From positions 1 through 17,374 of the forward strand of contig JAPLSK010000155.1 of the NCBI GenBank assembly GCA_026398675.1: a DNA stretch of 17,374 nucleotides, in the 5' to 3' direction. Source of the DNA: a bacterium (lineage in GTDB: Bacteria > RBG-13-66-14). Shown one piece after another: positions 1 through 7,964 of this stretch. The notes under the pieces are model-generated. The model was given only the letters and a program-made list of their open reading frames with translations, ran no database searches and was not told the origin of the DNA. Both the position numbers and the translations under genes were made by a program. Each line of letters opens with the position of its first letter. The stretch's first letter is position 1.

Positions 1-2
1 TC

Positions 3-1661
3 GGCCGCGCCGGAGAGGCCCTCGGGCTTTGGGAGGGACAGGACGGCTCCCGGGACGACCGGGTGTACGTCGAGCGGGGGGAATGCCTCTACGCCCTGGG
101 CCGCGTGGATGAGGCACGTTCGAGCTGGCTGGCCAAGCTGGACCGGGCGAACCTGCGGCCGGGTGACGTGCGGACGGTGGCGCGGATTTTCTCCGACCAC
201 GGTCTCAACGAAGACGCGCTGGGTCTGCTGGAAAACCCGCCCGTCGGCGCCTTGGTGGATTACGCCCGGGACATCGCCCGGCTTCTCTACACCCTCGGGC
301 GCTACCGGGATGCCGCCGAGACCTGCGCCGAGACCGTCTCATCGGAAGGCCCCGACTCTTGGAGCGTCGAGTTCTTCGAGGGTTTCGGCGCGACGGAGGA
401 GATGTCGCTCACCGCCCTGGAGGTTATCGAAAACCGTGAAGAGCCTATTTTCGGCCGCATCCGCCTGAATCTCGCCCTCTCGCCCTGGGCGCTCGCCACC
501 GTGAATGACGGTCCCGACCCTCTGCCCCACCCCTGGGCGGAAGAAAAACCGACGCCGGTGTTGGACGATCGGGCCTGCCGGATCGTCGAGGACGAGATCC
601 GCAGCCTGACGGCCTTCTTCGCCCTGCACACCGACGCCCTCCCACAGTTGATCGGAGCGGGTGGTATCCTCCCCATCGAGGTGGTGAACGCCCTGGGATG
701 GGCCGGGCTTCCCGAGCTCGCGCTCGACGCCGCCCTGAGTCTGGCCTTCCTGGATGGTCTGACCGCCGACGCCCGGGTGGCGCTCGCGTCCGCCGGCCTG
801 TCATTCGCCTGCACATCCAACCTGAGCGCCCGCGGCATCGAGCCGGATAAAATCCTCGCCCTGAACCCGGCCGACCGTGAACTGAAGTGGCGGACGGCCC
901 TCTTCCTCCTGCGCGGCGGCAGGCCCGCCGAGGCGGAAGCCCTGTTGGAGGAACTGACCGGGGGCCACGGTTACGGTCCCGACGAGGAACAGCTCCTCGC
1001 CGCCCGTATCGAGGCCGCCATGCTCCGGGGCGAGCCGGAACGGGCCTGGAACCTCACCGGGCGGACGCCCGACAACCTCGTCGAGCCGACCGACCCGGAG
1101 CTCCACTACCAGTTGACCCTCCTGCAGCTCAACCACCTGGTCGAGGGACTTGAAGAAGACCCGTCCCTCGATCCGGCGCCGACCGTGGATTGGGTCCGGC
1201 GATACATCGCGCGGAACGGGGACGACCCGCGGGCCACGGACCTCTTACGCCTGGTTCTCGCCTCGGGCTACGCCGAAAATCCCGATGAAAAGGGGGCGTT
1301 CGCCGACCTGGTGAAGGCCTACCTGGCCGGCGTCCGGGGTGACTCGTCCGGGGAGGAGCAGTACCTCCGCAAGGCCCAGACCCCCGGCGGGCCGCTGGGC
1401 GACGAGGCAGCCGTCCAACTGGCCGACCTCCTCGCCGGGAAGGGGGATTACGCCTCGGCCCGCGCCGTTTTAGAGGACGTCATCGCCGCCGGCACCGTGG
1501 GAACGGGCGACCGGGCGCTGGCCCTGGCGGCCTGGCTCGACGCCGATTTTCTGCGGGATGCCGAGGGCGCGACGGGCGACCTGACGAGGTTGATCAACGA
1601 GTACCCCGGGTCGGTGCTACTGGAATACGCCCGCCGCGGTCTGGCCGCCCTGAACCGATGA
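3..1661 (+). CDS. TPR-repeat protein, 5' end outside window
   Basis: The reading frame is open from the left edge, so the true start lies upstream; the first in-window start (GTG at 63) sits inside what reads as a TPR helix pair and is unlikely to be real. The protein is a chain of helix-turn-helix TPR-like units: 'ECLYALGRVDEARSSWL' at once, then units around 'LLYTLGRYRDAAETCAE', 'FLLRGGRPAEAEALLEEL', 'AAMLRGEPERAWNL' and 'LADLLAGKGDYASARAVLED', each with the small-residue and G-x-x-x-x-A pattern of TPRs. No catalytic motif is visible, so a scaffold or protein-interaction role is the family expectation. The stop overlaps the next start (ATGA at 1658-1661), implying translational coupling with the radical SAM remnant. 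Specific function is unknown. Confidence 0.8.
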   Translation, partial: GRAGEALGLWEGQDGSRDDRVYVERGECLYALGRVDEARSSWLAKLDRANLRPGDVRTVARIFSDHGLNEDALGLLENPPVGALVDYARDIARLLYTLGRYRDAAETCAETVSSEGPDSWSVEFFEGFGATEEMSLTALEVIENREEPIFGRIRLNLALSPWALATVNDGPDPLPHPWAEEKPTPVLDDRACRIVEDEIRSLTAFFALHTDALPQLIGAGGILPIEVVNALGWAGLPELALDAALSLAFLDGLTADARVALASAGLSFACTSNLSARGIEPDKILALNPADRELKWRTALFLLRGGRPAEAEALLEELTGGHGYGPDEEQLLAARIEAAMLRGEPERAWNLTGRTPDNLVEPTDPELHYQLTLLQLNHLVEGLEEDPSLDPAPTVDWVRRYIARNGDDPRATDLLRLVLASGYAENPDEKGAFADLVKAYLAGVRGDSSGEEQYLRKAQTPGGPLGDEAAVQLADLLAGKGDYASARAVLEDVIAAGTVGTGDRALALAAWLDADFLRDAEGATGDLTRLINEYPGSVLLEYARRGLAALNR

Positions 1662-1849
1662 CCGGGCGAGACGACGCGGCGCTCCGGCGCCTCGACGAGA
1701 TTTACCGGAGCTGCGCCCTCTGCCCCAGGGCCTGCGGAGTGGACCGGACGGCGGGGGAGCACGGGGGCCTGAACCGGCGGCCGACCCCCGCCGAGTTGGA
1801 GGATGTCCGGGAGTACGCTCGGGGGCTGGGTCTCCATCGCGGATTTTAA
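1658..1849 (+). pseudogene. Internally deleted PflX-like radical SAM protein (63 codons left)
   Basis: The N-terminus carries 'YRSCALCPRACGVDR', matching the CxxCPRxCGVxR signature that opens the PflX/COG1313 family of pyruvate-formate-lyase-activase-like radical SAM proteins. The rest, 'LNRRPTPAELEDVREYARG' then 'LGLHRGF', resembles the extreme C-terminus of the same family (R-R-P-T..E...A...GL.R). From memory, intact members are about 300 residues, so roughly 240 residues are missing in frame, including the radical SAM CxxxCxxC cluster site. The product cannot bind the catalytic cluster. There is no separate Shine-Dalgarno; the ATG overlaps the TPR gene stop. It is either a true deletion remnant or a collapsed assembly. 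Reading it as an intact small protein is possible but less likely. Confidence 0.65.
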
Positions 1850-1868
1850 AGACGCGCCGAACCACTTG

Positions 1869-1899
1869 AAAAAGGAGGCCCCGCGGCCTCCCCTTTTTA
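1869..1899. terminator. Bidirectional hairpin terminator 1 of 3
   Basis: GGAGGCC pairs with GGCCTCC around a 4-base loop. An A-run precedes the stem and a T-run follows it, so it can act on either strand. It lies 20 bases after the radical SAM remnant stop and is the likely terminator for the rightward genes. Confidence 0.75.
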
Positions 1900-1930
1900 T
1901 AACCTCAAGGTGCTTTTTCCTCTCCCTAAA

Positions 1931-1960
1931 AAAAGGGAGGCCATCGGCTCTCCCTTTTCC
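1931..1960. terminator. Bidirectional hairpin terminator 2 of 3
   Basis: AAAAGGGAG pairs with CTCCCTTTT, extended inward by GCC/GGC with one bulged base. It has A and T runs on its two sides and a stem sequence related to hairpins 1 and 3. Confidence 0.6.
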
Positions 1961-1990
1961 TAAAGACCTCCCGGGTGCCATTTCTTCATA

Positions 1991-2017
1991 TTTAAAAGGG
2001 AGGCCCCAGAGCCTCCC
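1991..2017 (-). terminator. Hairpin terminator 3 of 3
   Basis: GGGAGGC (1998-2004) pairs with GCCTCCC (2011-2017). Read on the minus strand, the stem is followed by TTTTAAA. It lies just past the stop of the leftward secreted-protein gene at 2041 and is its likely intrinsic terminator. Confidence 0.7.
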
Positions 2018-2040
2018 CTCATTCAATCAAAACCGGTGGA

Positions 2041-2829
2041 TCAGGGCGCGAAGACGCCCTTTATGCCGCCCCAGCTTACCTCATCCACCGACGAGATCTG
2101 GGTGAAGTAGAACATCATGTTCTTGAACATGTTTACCGTAACGGGCGTTTGTGACATACGCCACCATTCCGCGGCGTCCCGGTTTCCGTTCCAGTAGACC
2201 ACGATGCCGCCTCGGGGCGGAACCATCTCCGTGACGAGGATTTTCGCCGGTCCCACATTGATGCCGTTGACGAGGGTGACGGCCACCGCGTATGTCCCGG
2301 GCAGTCTCGGTTCGGCCATGTCGTAGTCGGAGGCATAGGTTATTATATCATAGGTTCCGTCATAATAACCGGCCTCACCGTCGGCGATCCAGTTATCCGG
2401 CTTGGTGATGGTAAACCGTTCGCAGAAGGGGTAGTCACCGTAGGTTGTGGAGCCAACCAGCTCGGCCATCAATGGGTCGTTGGGGCTGCCCAGAGAATCC
2501 TCACCGGTCACCACCAGGCAGTTTCCCTCGCCGACCCACTCACGCATGGTGCCGTACTCGCTCTGGGATATGGCCCGGTTGTCGTTGTACCAGAGGATGA
2601 TGTCGTAGTTCAAGAGGAAGTTCAAATCCGACGATTTATTCATAATCCAGTTATTGTGCCAATGGTCGAAACTGATTCCCATATCGGTGAGGATATTCTC
2701 CACGCTGTCCAGATTGTTGTAGTCGCCGGGCATGCCGTAATCGGGGGAGGAGTCGTCCAGGAGCAGCAAATTGTAACCCGACGCCCCGAAAACCATCGCA
2801 AAGCAAAGAGTGATAGCGGTAAGTTTCAT
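2041..2829 (-). CDS. Secreted protein, degenerate amidotransferase-like fold, C-terminal SWGGIK motif
   Basis: 262 residues. A signal peptide (MKLTAITLCFAMVFGASG) is followed by 'LLLLDDSSPDYG', an alternating beta/alpha Rossmann-like body ('YDIILWYNDN', 'MREWVGEGNCLVVTGEDS') and the tail 'VDEVSWGGIKGVFAP'. The N-terminal half reads like the ThuA/class I amidotransferase-like domains found in exported proteins, but the spot where a nucleophile Cys would sit is 'TGEDSLG', so no amidotransferase chemistry is expected. It is a close paralogue of the gene just upstream (2924-3718): both share 'NDPLMA.LVGS.TYGDYPFC' and 'WWRMSQTP.TVNMF.NMM'. A GGGGAG ribosome site sits about 7 bases before the ATG. 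Codons are visibly more AT-rich than in neighbouring housekeeping genes. Function unknown; exported location likely. Confidence 0.8.
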   Translation of the reverse strand: MKLTAITLCFAMVFGASGYNLLLLDDSSPDYGMPGDYNNLDSVENILTDMGISFDHWHNNWIMNKSSDLNFLLNYDIILWYNDNRAISQSEYGTMREWVGEGNCLVVTGEDSLGSPNDPLMAELVGSTTYGDYPFCERFTITKPDNWIADGEAGYYDGTYDIITYASDYDMAEPRLPGTYAVAVTLVNGINVGPAKILVTEMVPPRGGIVVYWNGNRDAAEWWRMSQTPVTVNMFKNMMFYFTQISSVDEVSWGGIKGVFAP

Positions 2830-2905
2830 CTCTCATCTCCCCGAATCAGGGGTAACTTTTTAGTTTACGAAGCACACACACGGGAAAAACCTTCGCACCA
2901 GAGGA

Positions 2906-2935
2906 ATTATATACTAACCGGGGTCACGGCGTGAA
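2906..2935 (-). promoter_or_regulatory. Putative promoter for the 2041-2829 gene
   Basis: On the minus strand TTCACG (2930-2935), an 18-base spacer and a perfect TATAAT (2906-2911). Transcription would start near 2899, leaving a leader of about 70 bases. The -35 overlaps the stop region of the upstream paralogue, so the second gene may be transcribed on its own. Confidence 0.4.
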
Positions 2936-3718
2936 CATCCCCTTTATCCCGCCCCAGCTCATCTCCTGGACGGGCACCAGTTCGACGAGGTAATCCATCA
3001 TGTTCCGGAACATGTTGACCGTAGCCGGAGTCTGCGACATGCGCCACCACTCGATGGAATCCCAGTTGCCGTTCCAGTAGATGATGATCCCCCCGTCGCC
3101 CACGTCCTCGGTGAGGAGGATTTTCGCCGGCCCCATGACGTGGCCGGTGTACGCGGTGGCGATTTTCTGTGTGCCGGGCGCCGGCTGGGCCCAGTCGTGG
3201 TCCGTGCCGTCGGGGATGACGGGATAGCCGCCGGAGAAGTACCCCCACGGGCCGTCCATGATGAAGTTGTCCGAATCACCGACTGCGAAGGAGTCGCAGA
3301 AGGGGTAGTCGCCATAGGTTGAAGAGCCCACAAGTTGGGCCATGAGGGGGTCGTTCGGGTTCCCCAGGGAGTCGTAGCCGGTGATAATGAGGTAGTTCCC
3401 GTTCGACACCCATTCCAGCAGTGTATCGTACTCCTTTTGGGTGATGACGCGCTGGTCGTTGTAGAAGATGATGATCCGGTAGTCGTCCAGGTAGTCCGGA
3501 TTCTCGGTGATGTCAGGATACCGCCAGCGGTTGTCGTGCTCATGGGTGTAAGCGATACCCAGCTCGTCCAACTTCTCCTCGACCTTGTCGAGGTTCGGGA
3601 AATTATTGTAGTAGTCCGGGCCGCCTTGATCAATCGCGTTGTCGTCCACGAGCAGGAGGTCCGTCGCCCCCGCGGCGGTGAAACCGAGGAAGAGCAACGC
3701 GAGAAGCATTCGTTTCAT
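2924..3718 (-). CDS. Secreted paralogue, degenerate amidotransferase-like fold, C-terminal SWGGIK motif
   Basis: 264 residues. Signal peptide MKRMLLALLFLGFTAAGA, then 'DLLLVDDNAIDQGGPDYYNN', 'YRIIIFYNDQRVITQKEYD', 'LLEWVSNGNYLIITGYDS' and the tail 'VQEMSWGGIKGMFTP'. The order of strands and helices matches the 2041-2829 product throughout, so the pair is a tandem duplication. As in its twin, the expected amidotransferase Cys position is replaced ('TGYDSLG'). The product is probably exported to the periplasm or cell surface. An AAAGGGG ribosome site lies 6 bases before the ATG, and a strong promoter match sits 97-125 bases upstream. It could be a binding or structural module; no catalytic residues are recognisable. 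Confidence 0.8.
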   Translation of the reverse strand: MKRMLLALLFLGFTAAGATDLLLVDDNAIDQGGPDYYNNFPNLDKVEEKLDELGIAYTHEHDNRWRYPDITENPDYLDDYRIIIFYNDQRVITQKEYDTLLEWVSNGNYLIITGYDSLGNPNDPLMAQLVGSSTYGDYPFCDSFAVGDSDNFIMDGPWGYFSGGYPVIPDGTDHDWAQPAPGTQKIATAYTGHVMGPAKILLTEDVGDGGIIIYWNGNWDSIEWWRMSQTPATVNMFRNMMDYLVELVPVQEMSWGGIKGMFTP

Positions 3719-3814
3719 GAATCGCCCCTTTCCCGTAGCCTCCGGCAGACAATTTCCACCCTAAAAGTGCCGGGGCGCGTCGGGGAACCCGGTTAATTCC
3801 TCCAAGCCAGTCTA

Positions 3815-3843
3815 AATATAGCACCGGAATTCCCGTGCGTCAA
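3815..3843 (-). promoter_or_regulatory. Promoter for the 2924-3718 gene
   Basis: On the minus strand TTGACG (3838-3843), 17-base spacer, TATATT (3815-3820): 5/6 matches to each sigma70-type box at ideal spacing. The predicted start near 3808 leaves a leader of about 90 bases. It is back to back with the ispE promoter. Confidence 0.6.
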
Positions 3844-3856
3844 TAGAATGTGCGGC

Positions 3857-3885
3857 TTGACTAAACCCGCCATGCCAGGCAAAAT
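3857..3885 (+). promoter_or_regulatory. Promoter for ispE, near-leaderless
   Basis: TTGACT (3857-3862), 17-base spacer, CAAAAT (3880-3885). The predicted transcription start is about 3892-3893, one or two bases before the ispE ATG at 3894. This agrees with the absence of a Shine-Dalgarno there. Confidence 0.45.
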
Positions 3886-3893
3886 CCCAACAG

Positions 3894-4775
3894 ATGGACG
3901 ATAACCGGTCTTTACAGGTCAGATGCCCCGCCAAGGTCAACCTCGGCCTCGCCGTTCTCGGGCGGCGCGACGACGGCTACCACGACGTGGAAACAATTCT
4001 GGCGGCCATCTCCCTGGGGGACAACCTGACCGTGCACAGGGCGGAGCGTCTTTCGCTCACGGTGCACGGCCAGCCGGGCATCCCGACGGACCGGCGCAAT
4101 TTAGTGTGGCGGGCCGCCGAGGCCTTCGCCGCGGCCACCGGAACCCCGCCGGCCGCGCGGATCGAGATTTCCAAGCACATCCCCCTCGGGAGCGGGCTGG
4201 GTGGCGGATCCAGCGACGCCGCGGGCACCCTGGTGGCCCTGAATCGGCTCCAGGGCGACCCCCTCGACCTGGAACAGCTACAGGGGCTGGCCGCCGGGCT
4301 GGGGTCCGACGTGCCGTTCTTTCTGGAGGGCGGAATCGCGTTGGCCGAGGGGCGCGGCGAGCGGCTCACCAGGCTCGCGCAAAGGAAAGTTTACATAGTA
4401 CTGGCCTTCCCCAATGCCGCGGTTTCTACGGCCTGGGCCTACAAACAACTCACGGCGGAGGATTTCGGCAATCTCCCCCGGGAGGAGATCGAGGGCTGGC
4501 TCTCGGGTGGAGAGGCTCCGCCGGAACTGCCCAACGCATTTGCCACCAAAATTGTCCGCTTCTTCCACGAAATCGGCCGCACCTTGGACGCGCTGCGCGC
4601 CAGCGGCCTGAAACCGGTCAGCCTGTCCGGCTCCGGGGCCTGTTGCTTCGGCGTCGCCAGTGGTGAAAAGGGGGCTTTTCAGCTCGCCAACGAGCTGGAA
4701 TCGAGAGGAATAGCCTCGATTCCAACGGAAGTTATTGACAAAGGCGTCTCGATGGTCGAGAATAAAAAAGCCTGA
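3894..4775 (+). CDS. ispE: 4-diphosphocytidyl-2-C-methyl-D-erythritol kinase
   Basis: 293 residues, normal family length. IspE phosphorylates the 2-hydroxyl of CDP-methylerythritol with ATP in the non-mevalonate isoprenoid pathway (cytosol). GHMP-kinase features are all present: the substrate-side Lys in 'CPAKVNLGL' (K14), 'DGYHDVETI' (27-35), the ATP-binding glycine-rich loop 'PLGSGLGGGSSDA' (97-109), the catalytic Asp in 'GSDVPFFL' (D139) and the C-terminal 'SLSGSGACCFGV'. The ATG at 3894 is preferred because homology starts within ten residues. No Shine-Dalgarno precedes it, and a promoter placed to give a nearly leaderless mRNA does. It lies 27 bases before spoVG, an order also seen in Firmicutes (ispE...spoVG), so the two are probably co-transcribed. 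Confidence 0.96.
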   Translation: MDDNRSLQVRCPAKVNLGLAVLGRRDDGYHDVETILAAISLGDNLTVHRAERLSLTVHGQPGIPTDRRNLVWRAAEAFAAATGTPPAARIEISKHIPLGSGLGGGSSDAAGTLVALNRLQGDPLDLEQLQGLAAGLGSDVPFFLEGGIALAEGRGERLTRLAQRKVYIVLAFPNAAVSTAWAYKQLTAEDFGNLPREEIEGWLSGGEAPPELPNAFATKIVRFFHEIGRTLDALRASGLKPVSLSGSGACCFGVASGEKGAFQLANELESRGIASIPTEVIDKGVSMVENKKA

Positions 4776-4802
4776 AGCTTTGTCATCCATGAGGAGGCAA
4801 TT

Positions 4803-5132
4803 GTGGAAATCACCGAGGTGAGGGTCAGCCTGCGCGATGAGGAAAAGCTGAAGGCTTACGCCTCCATCGTATTCGACAACTGTTTCATCATCAAAGACCT
4901 GCGCGTCATTGACGGCAACGACCGTCTGTGGGTGGCCATGCCGAACAAAAAGCGCCGCGACGGCACGCGCCGCGACGTCTGCCACCCGCTGAACGCCGAG
5001 ACGCGGTCCAAGATAGAGGAAGCGGTGCTGTCGAAGTACGACGAGCTCATGCGGGCGGGCCTCTACGACGGCTCCCCCAAAGCCGGAGGAACCGAGGACG
5101 CCCCCGAGGAGTTCGAAGAGGGCGAAGCATAA
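4803..5132 (+). CDS. spoVG: SpoVG family regulator
   Basis: 109 residues from a GTG start with a strong GAGGAGG ribosome site (4791-4797). SpoVG proteins are small nucleic-acid-binding regulators first linked to septation and sporulation in Bacillus and widespread in non-sporulating bacteria. The hallmark core is visible: 'MEITEVRVSL' at the start, 'KAYASIVFDNCFIIKDLRVI' (18-37), 'LWVAMPNKKRRDGTRRDVCHP' region (42-62) and 'INAETR'-type segment ('LNAETRSKIEEAVL'). The tail from about residue 89 is an acidic, Gly/Glu-rich extension beyond the usual fold. Position after ispE fits family synteny. Its targets cannot be inferred here, and its presence alone does not imply sporulation. Confidence 0.95.
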   Translation: MEITEVRVSLRDEEKLKAYASIVFDNCFIIKDLRVIDGNDRLWVAMPNKKRRDGTRRDVCHPLNAETRSKIEEAVLSKYDELMRAGLYDGSPKAGGTEDAPEEFEEGEA

Positions 5133-5150
5133 CCTCAGCGTTCACGCACG

Positions 5151-5162
5151 GAACGTACGTTC
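5151..5162. promoter_or_regulatory. 12-bp perfect palindrome resembling a Bacillus-type LexA box
   Basis: GAACGTACGTTC is perfectly self-complementary and fits GAAC-N4-GTTC, the core of the Gram-positive LexA (DinR) operator. It lies 18 bases after the spoVG stop and 67 bases before tRNA-Gln. No SOS gene is adjacent, so chance is a real possibility. Confidence 0.2.
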
Positions 5163-5229
5163 AACGGCAGCCGTCCGACGCACCAGCCCCATACCCGGTC
5201 GTCGGGTAAGGGGTGAGCCGGAAGAGCCC

Positions 5230-5303
5230 TGGGGCGTCGACAAGCGGTAAGTCAACGGCCTTTGGAGCCGTCATCGTAGGTTCGAATCCTACCGCCCCAG
5301 CCA
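5230..5303 (+). tRNA. tRNA-Gln (anticodon TTG)
   Basis: A complete 74-base cloverleaf. The acceptor stem TGGGGCG pairs with CGCCCCA; D-stem GAC/GTC; anticodon stem ACGGC/GCCGT around the loop CTTTGGA, giving anticodon TTG (reads CAA); T-arm GTAGG-TTCGAAT-CCTAC; discriminator G and an encoded CCA end. The U1-A72 pair and G73 are typical of bacterial tRNA-Gln. It lies on the same strand as ispE-spoVG and is followed by a strong terminator. Confidence 0.95.
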
Positions 5304-5333
5304 GGTGATTTGATAATCCCCTCGACTGGATAG

Positions 5334-5360
5334 AAAAAGCCGTACCGGACGGCTTTTTTT
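5334..5360 (+). terminator. Intrinsic terminator after tRNA-Gln
   Basis: AAAAAGCCGT pairs with ACGGCTTTTT around a 5-base loop, followed by further Ts. It lies 30 bases after the tRNA CCA end and probably closes the ispE-spoVG-tRNA transcript. The A-run makes it usable on both strands. Confidence 0.85.
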
Positions 5361-5443
5361 ACGCGCCCACCCCAGGGTGAAGGACCGCGACAAGGTGTAA
5401 AAAAACAGGGTTGCCGACCCCGATTAACCGTTATCAATCCCGC

Positions 5444-5472
5444 GAGACAAGGGGTTTAAACCCCTTGTTTCC
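5444..5472. repeat. Dispersed palindromic repeat, copy A (ends only, no core)
   Basis: A perfect 22-base palindrome at 5447-5468, in which the left end GACAAGGGGTTTAA runs straight into the right end AAACCCCTTGT. It looks like the family's two inverted ends joined without the core. It lies 34 bases past the stop of the leftward gene ending at 5506, so it could also act as a hairpin on that mRNA. Confidence 0.8.
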
Positions 5473-5505
5473 AATGCAGCCCGGAACCCGAGCCGAAGAT
5501 AGGGC

Positions 5506-6417
5506 TCAGGGGAGACGGGTCAGGACAACGCCGGTCTGCGCGTCCACCACGAACTCGGTGAAAGCGGCCTCGTCGTCGGGATTCATCCGCACGGCAAGCC
5601 TCTGAAAAACCCGATACGTGACGTTGTTGAGCCAGGGGTCGCCGAGATTCTCCGGGTCGCCCTGGTGAACGAGGTAAATGCGGAAAAGCTCCCACCGGCT
5701 CTTTTCCGTCTCACGACGGTCGTCGGAGGCCGTCGCGGCCTCCAGGGCGGCGGGGGAATCCACGGCGGGACGGCCCAGAGCAAGTCTCGCCGAACCCAGG
5801 GGCCAGCTCGTGAAATCGCCGGCGGGTGAGTCCGGGGGGGAATCCTCCTGTACCGCCGGTTGGGCCCCCGCGGTGAGCGCAACGGAGAGAATCCGCTTCA
5901 GCCCGTTGGAGTAGAAGGCGACCACCCACTCCCGGCTCCCGCCCCCCGCTGGCTGATCGCCGGAGGCGGCGGCGTAGGCTATTGCGTCGTGGGACCAGCC
6001 GCGCCCCAGCGGGTCGGCGAGCTCGAGGGCCTCCAGGGCGGTCCAGGTATCTTTCGCGTAGAGCTCGACCAGCCCGCCGGCAGCCCGTTCCAAGAATCCG
6101 CGGGACCCGTCGTTCCACGCCAGCTCGCCCGCGGTCCCATCGGATACGAGCTTAACCTCGGCCACGCCCTCACGCACCCCCGTCACCTCGAGAAGGCTGC
6201 CCGGCGGCAGCTCTATCTCGCCAGTGGAGGTCTTGAGGAGGGAAGAGATGCCGGGCTTGAGCTGAACCGCATCGCCGACCTGGGGTGGCTGGAGGTGCGG
6301 GGGTGGGGCAGTGCGCTGACACTGAAAAATCTCGCCGAAGACGACCAGCAGAAAAAAGCCGACACCGACGACTCCCAGGATGGACCACAGCAGTATTCTC
6401 TGACTCCGACTCGCCAT
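5506..6417 (-). CDS. Membrane-anchored protein of unknown function
   Basis: 303 residues from the ATG at 6417 (a GTG one codon earlier is also possible). One N-terminal transmembrane segment ('ILLWSILGVVGVGFFLLVVF', about residues 8-27) is followed by a Pro-rich linker ('TAPPPHLQPP') and an exported soluble domain of about 260 residues. No named family is recognised. The first part ('VQLKPGISSLL', 'LPPGSLLEVTGV', 'VAEVKLVSDG') reads like a small SH3-type beta barrel; the end ('FTEFVVDAQTGVVLTRL') resembles the closing strands of PepSY-like domains, where V-D-A-x-T-G is common. Both are weak readings. No clear ribosome site is seen. It is divergent from the HtrA protease gene, so both products act outside the inner membrane. 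Confidence 0.7.
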   Translation of the reverse strand: MASRSQRILLWSILGVVGVGFFLLVVFGEIFQCQRTAPPPHLQPPQVGDAVQLKPGISSLLKTSTGEIELPPGSLLEVTGVREGVAEVKLVSDGTAGELAWNDGSRGFLERAAGGLVELYAKDTWTALEALELADPLGRGWSHDAIAYAAASGDQPAGGGSREWVVAFYSNGLKRILSVALTAGAQPAVQEDSPPDSPAGDFTSWPLGSARLALGRPAVDSPAALEAATASDDRRETEKSRWELFRIYLVHQGDPENLGDPWLNNVTYRVFQRLAVRMNPDDEAAFTEFVVDAQTGVVLTRLP

Positions 6418-6463
6418 CACCGCACCGGCCTTTTCACTTTACCCGGTTTTTCGATACCTGTAT

Positions 6464-6492
6464 ATATTACTCCAGATGACCGTGTAAGGCAA
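6464..6492 (-). promoter_or_regulatory. Putative promoter for the 5506-6417 gene
   Basis: On the minus strand TTGCCT (6487-6492), 17-base spacer, TAATAT (6464-6469). The predicted start is near 6457, about 40 bases before the ATG. Confidence 0.35.
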
Positions 6493-6537
6493 GTTGTAAA
6501 GAAAAGGGAACTTAACCTATCCCGACGCATGGGACGC

Positions 6538-6567
6538 GGAACAAAGCGATGCGGTGTATCGTATAAT
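6538..6567 (+). promoter_or_regulatory. Putative promoter for the HtrA gene
   Basis: A perfect TATAAT at 6562-6567 with a weak -35 (GGAACA, 18-base spacer). The start near 6574 leaves a leader of about 63 bases before the ATG at 6638. A weak -35 might mean an activator or another sigma factor; no sigmaE-type site was recognised. Confidence 0.35.
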
Positions 6568-6637
6568 CGGAACATAAGAGATGCATTCAACACGGTACCG
6601 CGGGACTTGCGTCAAGGCCCGCGGGGGAGGCGCATCC

Positions 6638-7846
<1,209 letters not shown>

Positions 7847-7878
7847 CGTTTTTTTTAAAGAAACCGGGATTCGGCGTG

Positions 7879-7909
7879 AAAAGGCGGGTGGAGCATCCCG
7901 CCTTTTTTT
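7879..7909 (+). terminator. Intrinsic terminator of htrA
   Basis: AAAAGGCGGG pairs with CCCGCCTTTT around an 8-base loop, followed by more Ts. It starts 33 bases after the htrA stop. Confidence 0.85.
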
Positions 7910-7935
7910 ACACCGTTTGGACAGTCTACTTCTCC

Positions 7936-7964
7936 TTGGCCCTCACCTTCTTATGTGGTAGGAT
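7936..7964 (+). promoter_or_regulatory. Putative purB-purC promoter
   Basis: TTGGCC (7936-7941), 17-base spacer, TAGGAT (7959-7964). The predicted start is near 7971, leaving a leader of about 20 bases with no clear Shine-Dalgarno. No purine riboswitch fits in such a short leader. Confidence 0.3.

Noticed and set aside
1803..2105. 100-codon plus-strand frame through the triple hairpins
   Set aside because: It runs through three terminators and overlaps genes at both ends; the composition reflects the stems, not a protein.
3872..3904. Short upstream ORF overlapping the ispE start (10 codons)
   Set aside because: The predicted ispE transcript starts near 3892, after this ATG, so it would not be in the mRNA; no ribosome site.
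5187..5213. Hairpin ACCCG/CGGGT with outer CCCC/GGGG before tRNA-Gln, as a terminator or riboswitch
   Set aside because: It has a short stem with an internal loop and no T-run; it may be a processing structure but the evidence is too thin.
5252..5437. 61-codon minus-strand frame over the tRNA
   Set aside because: It is the usual artefact of translating the opposite strand of a tRNA gene plus terminator.
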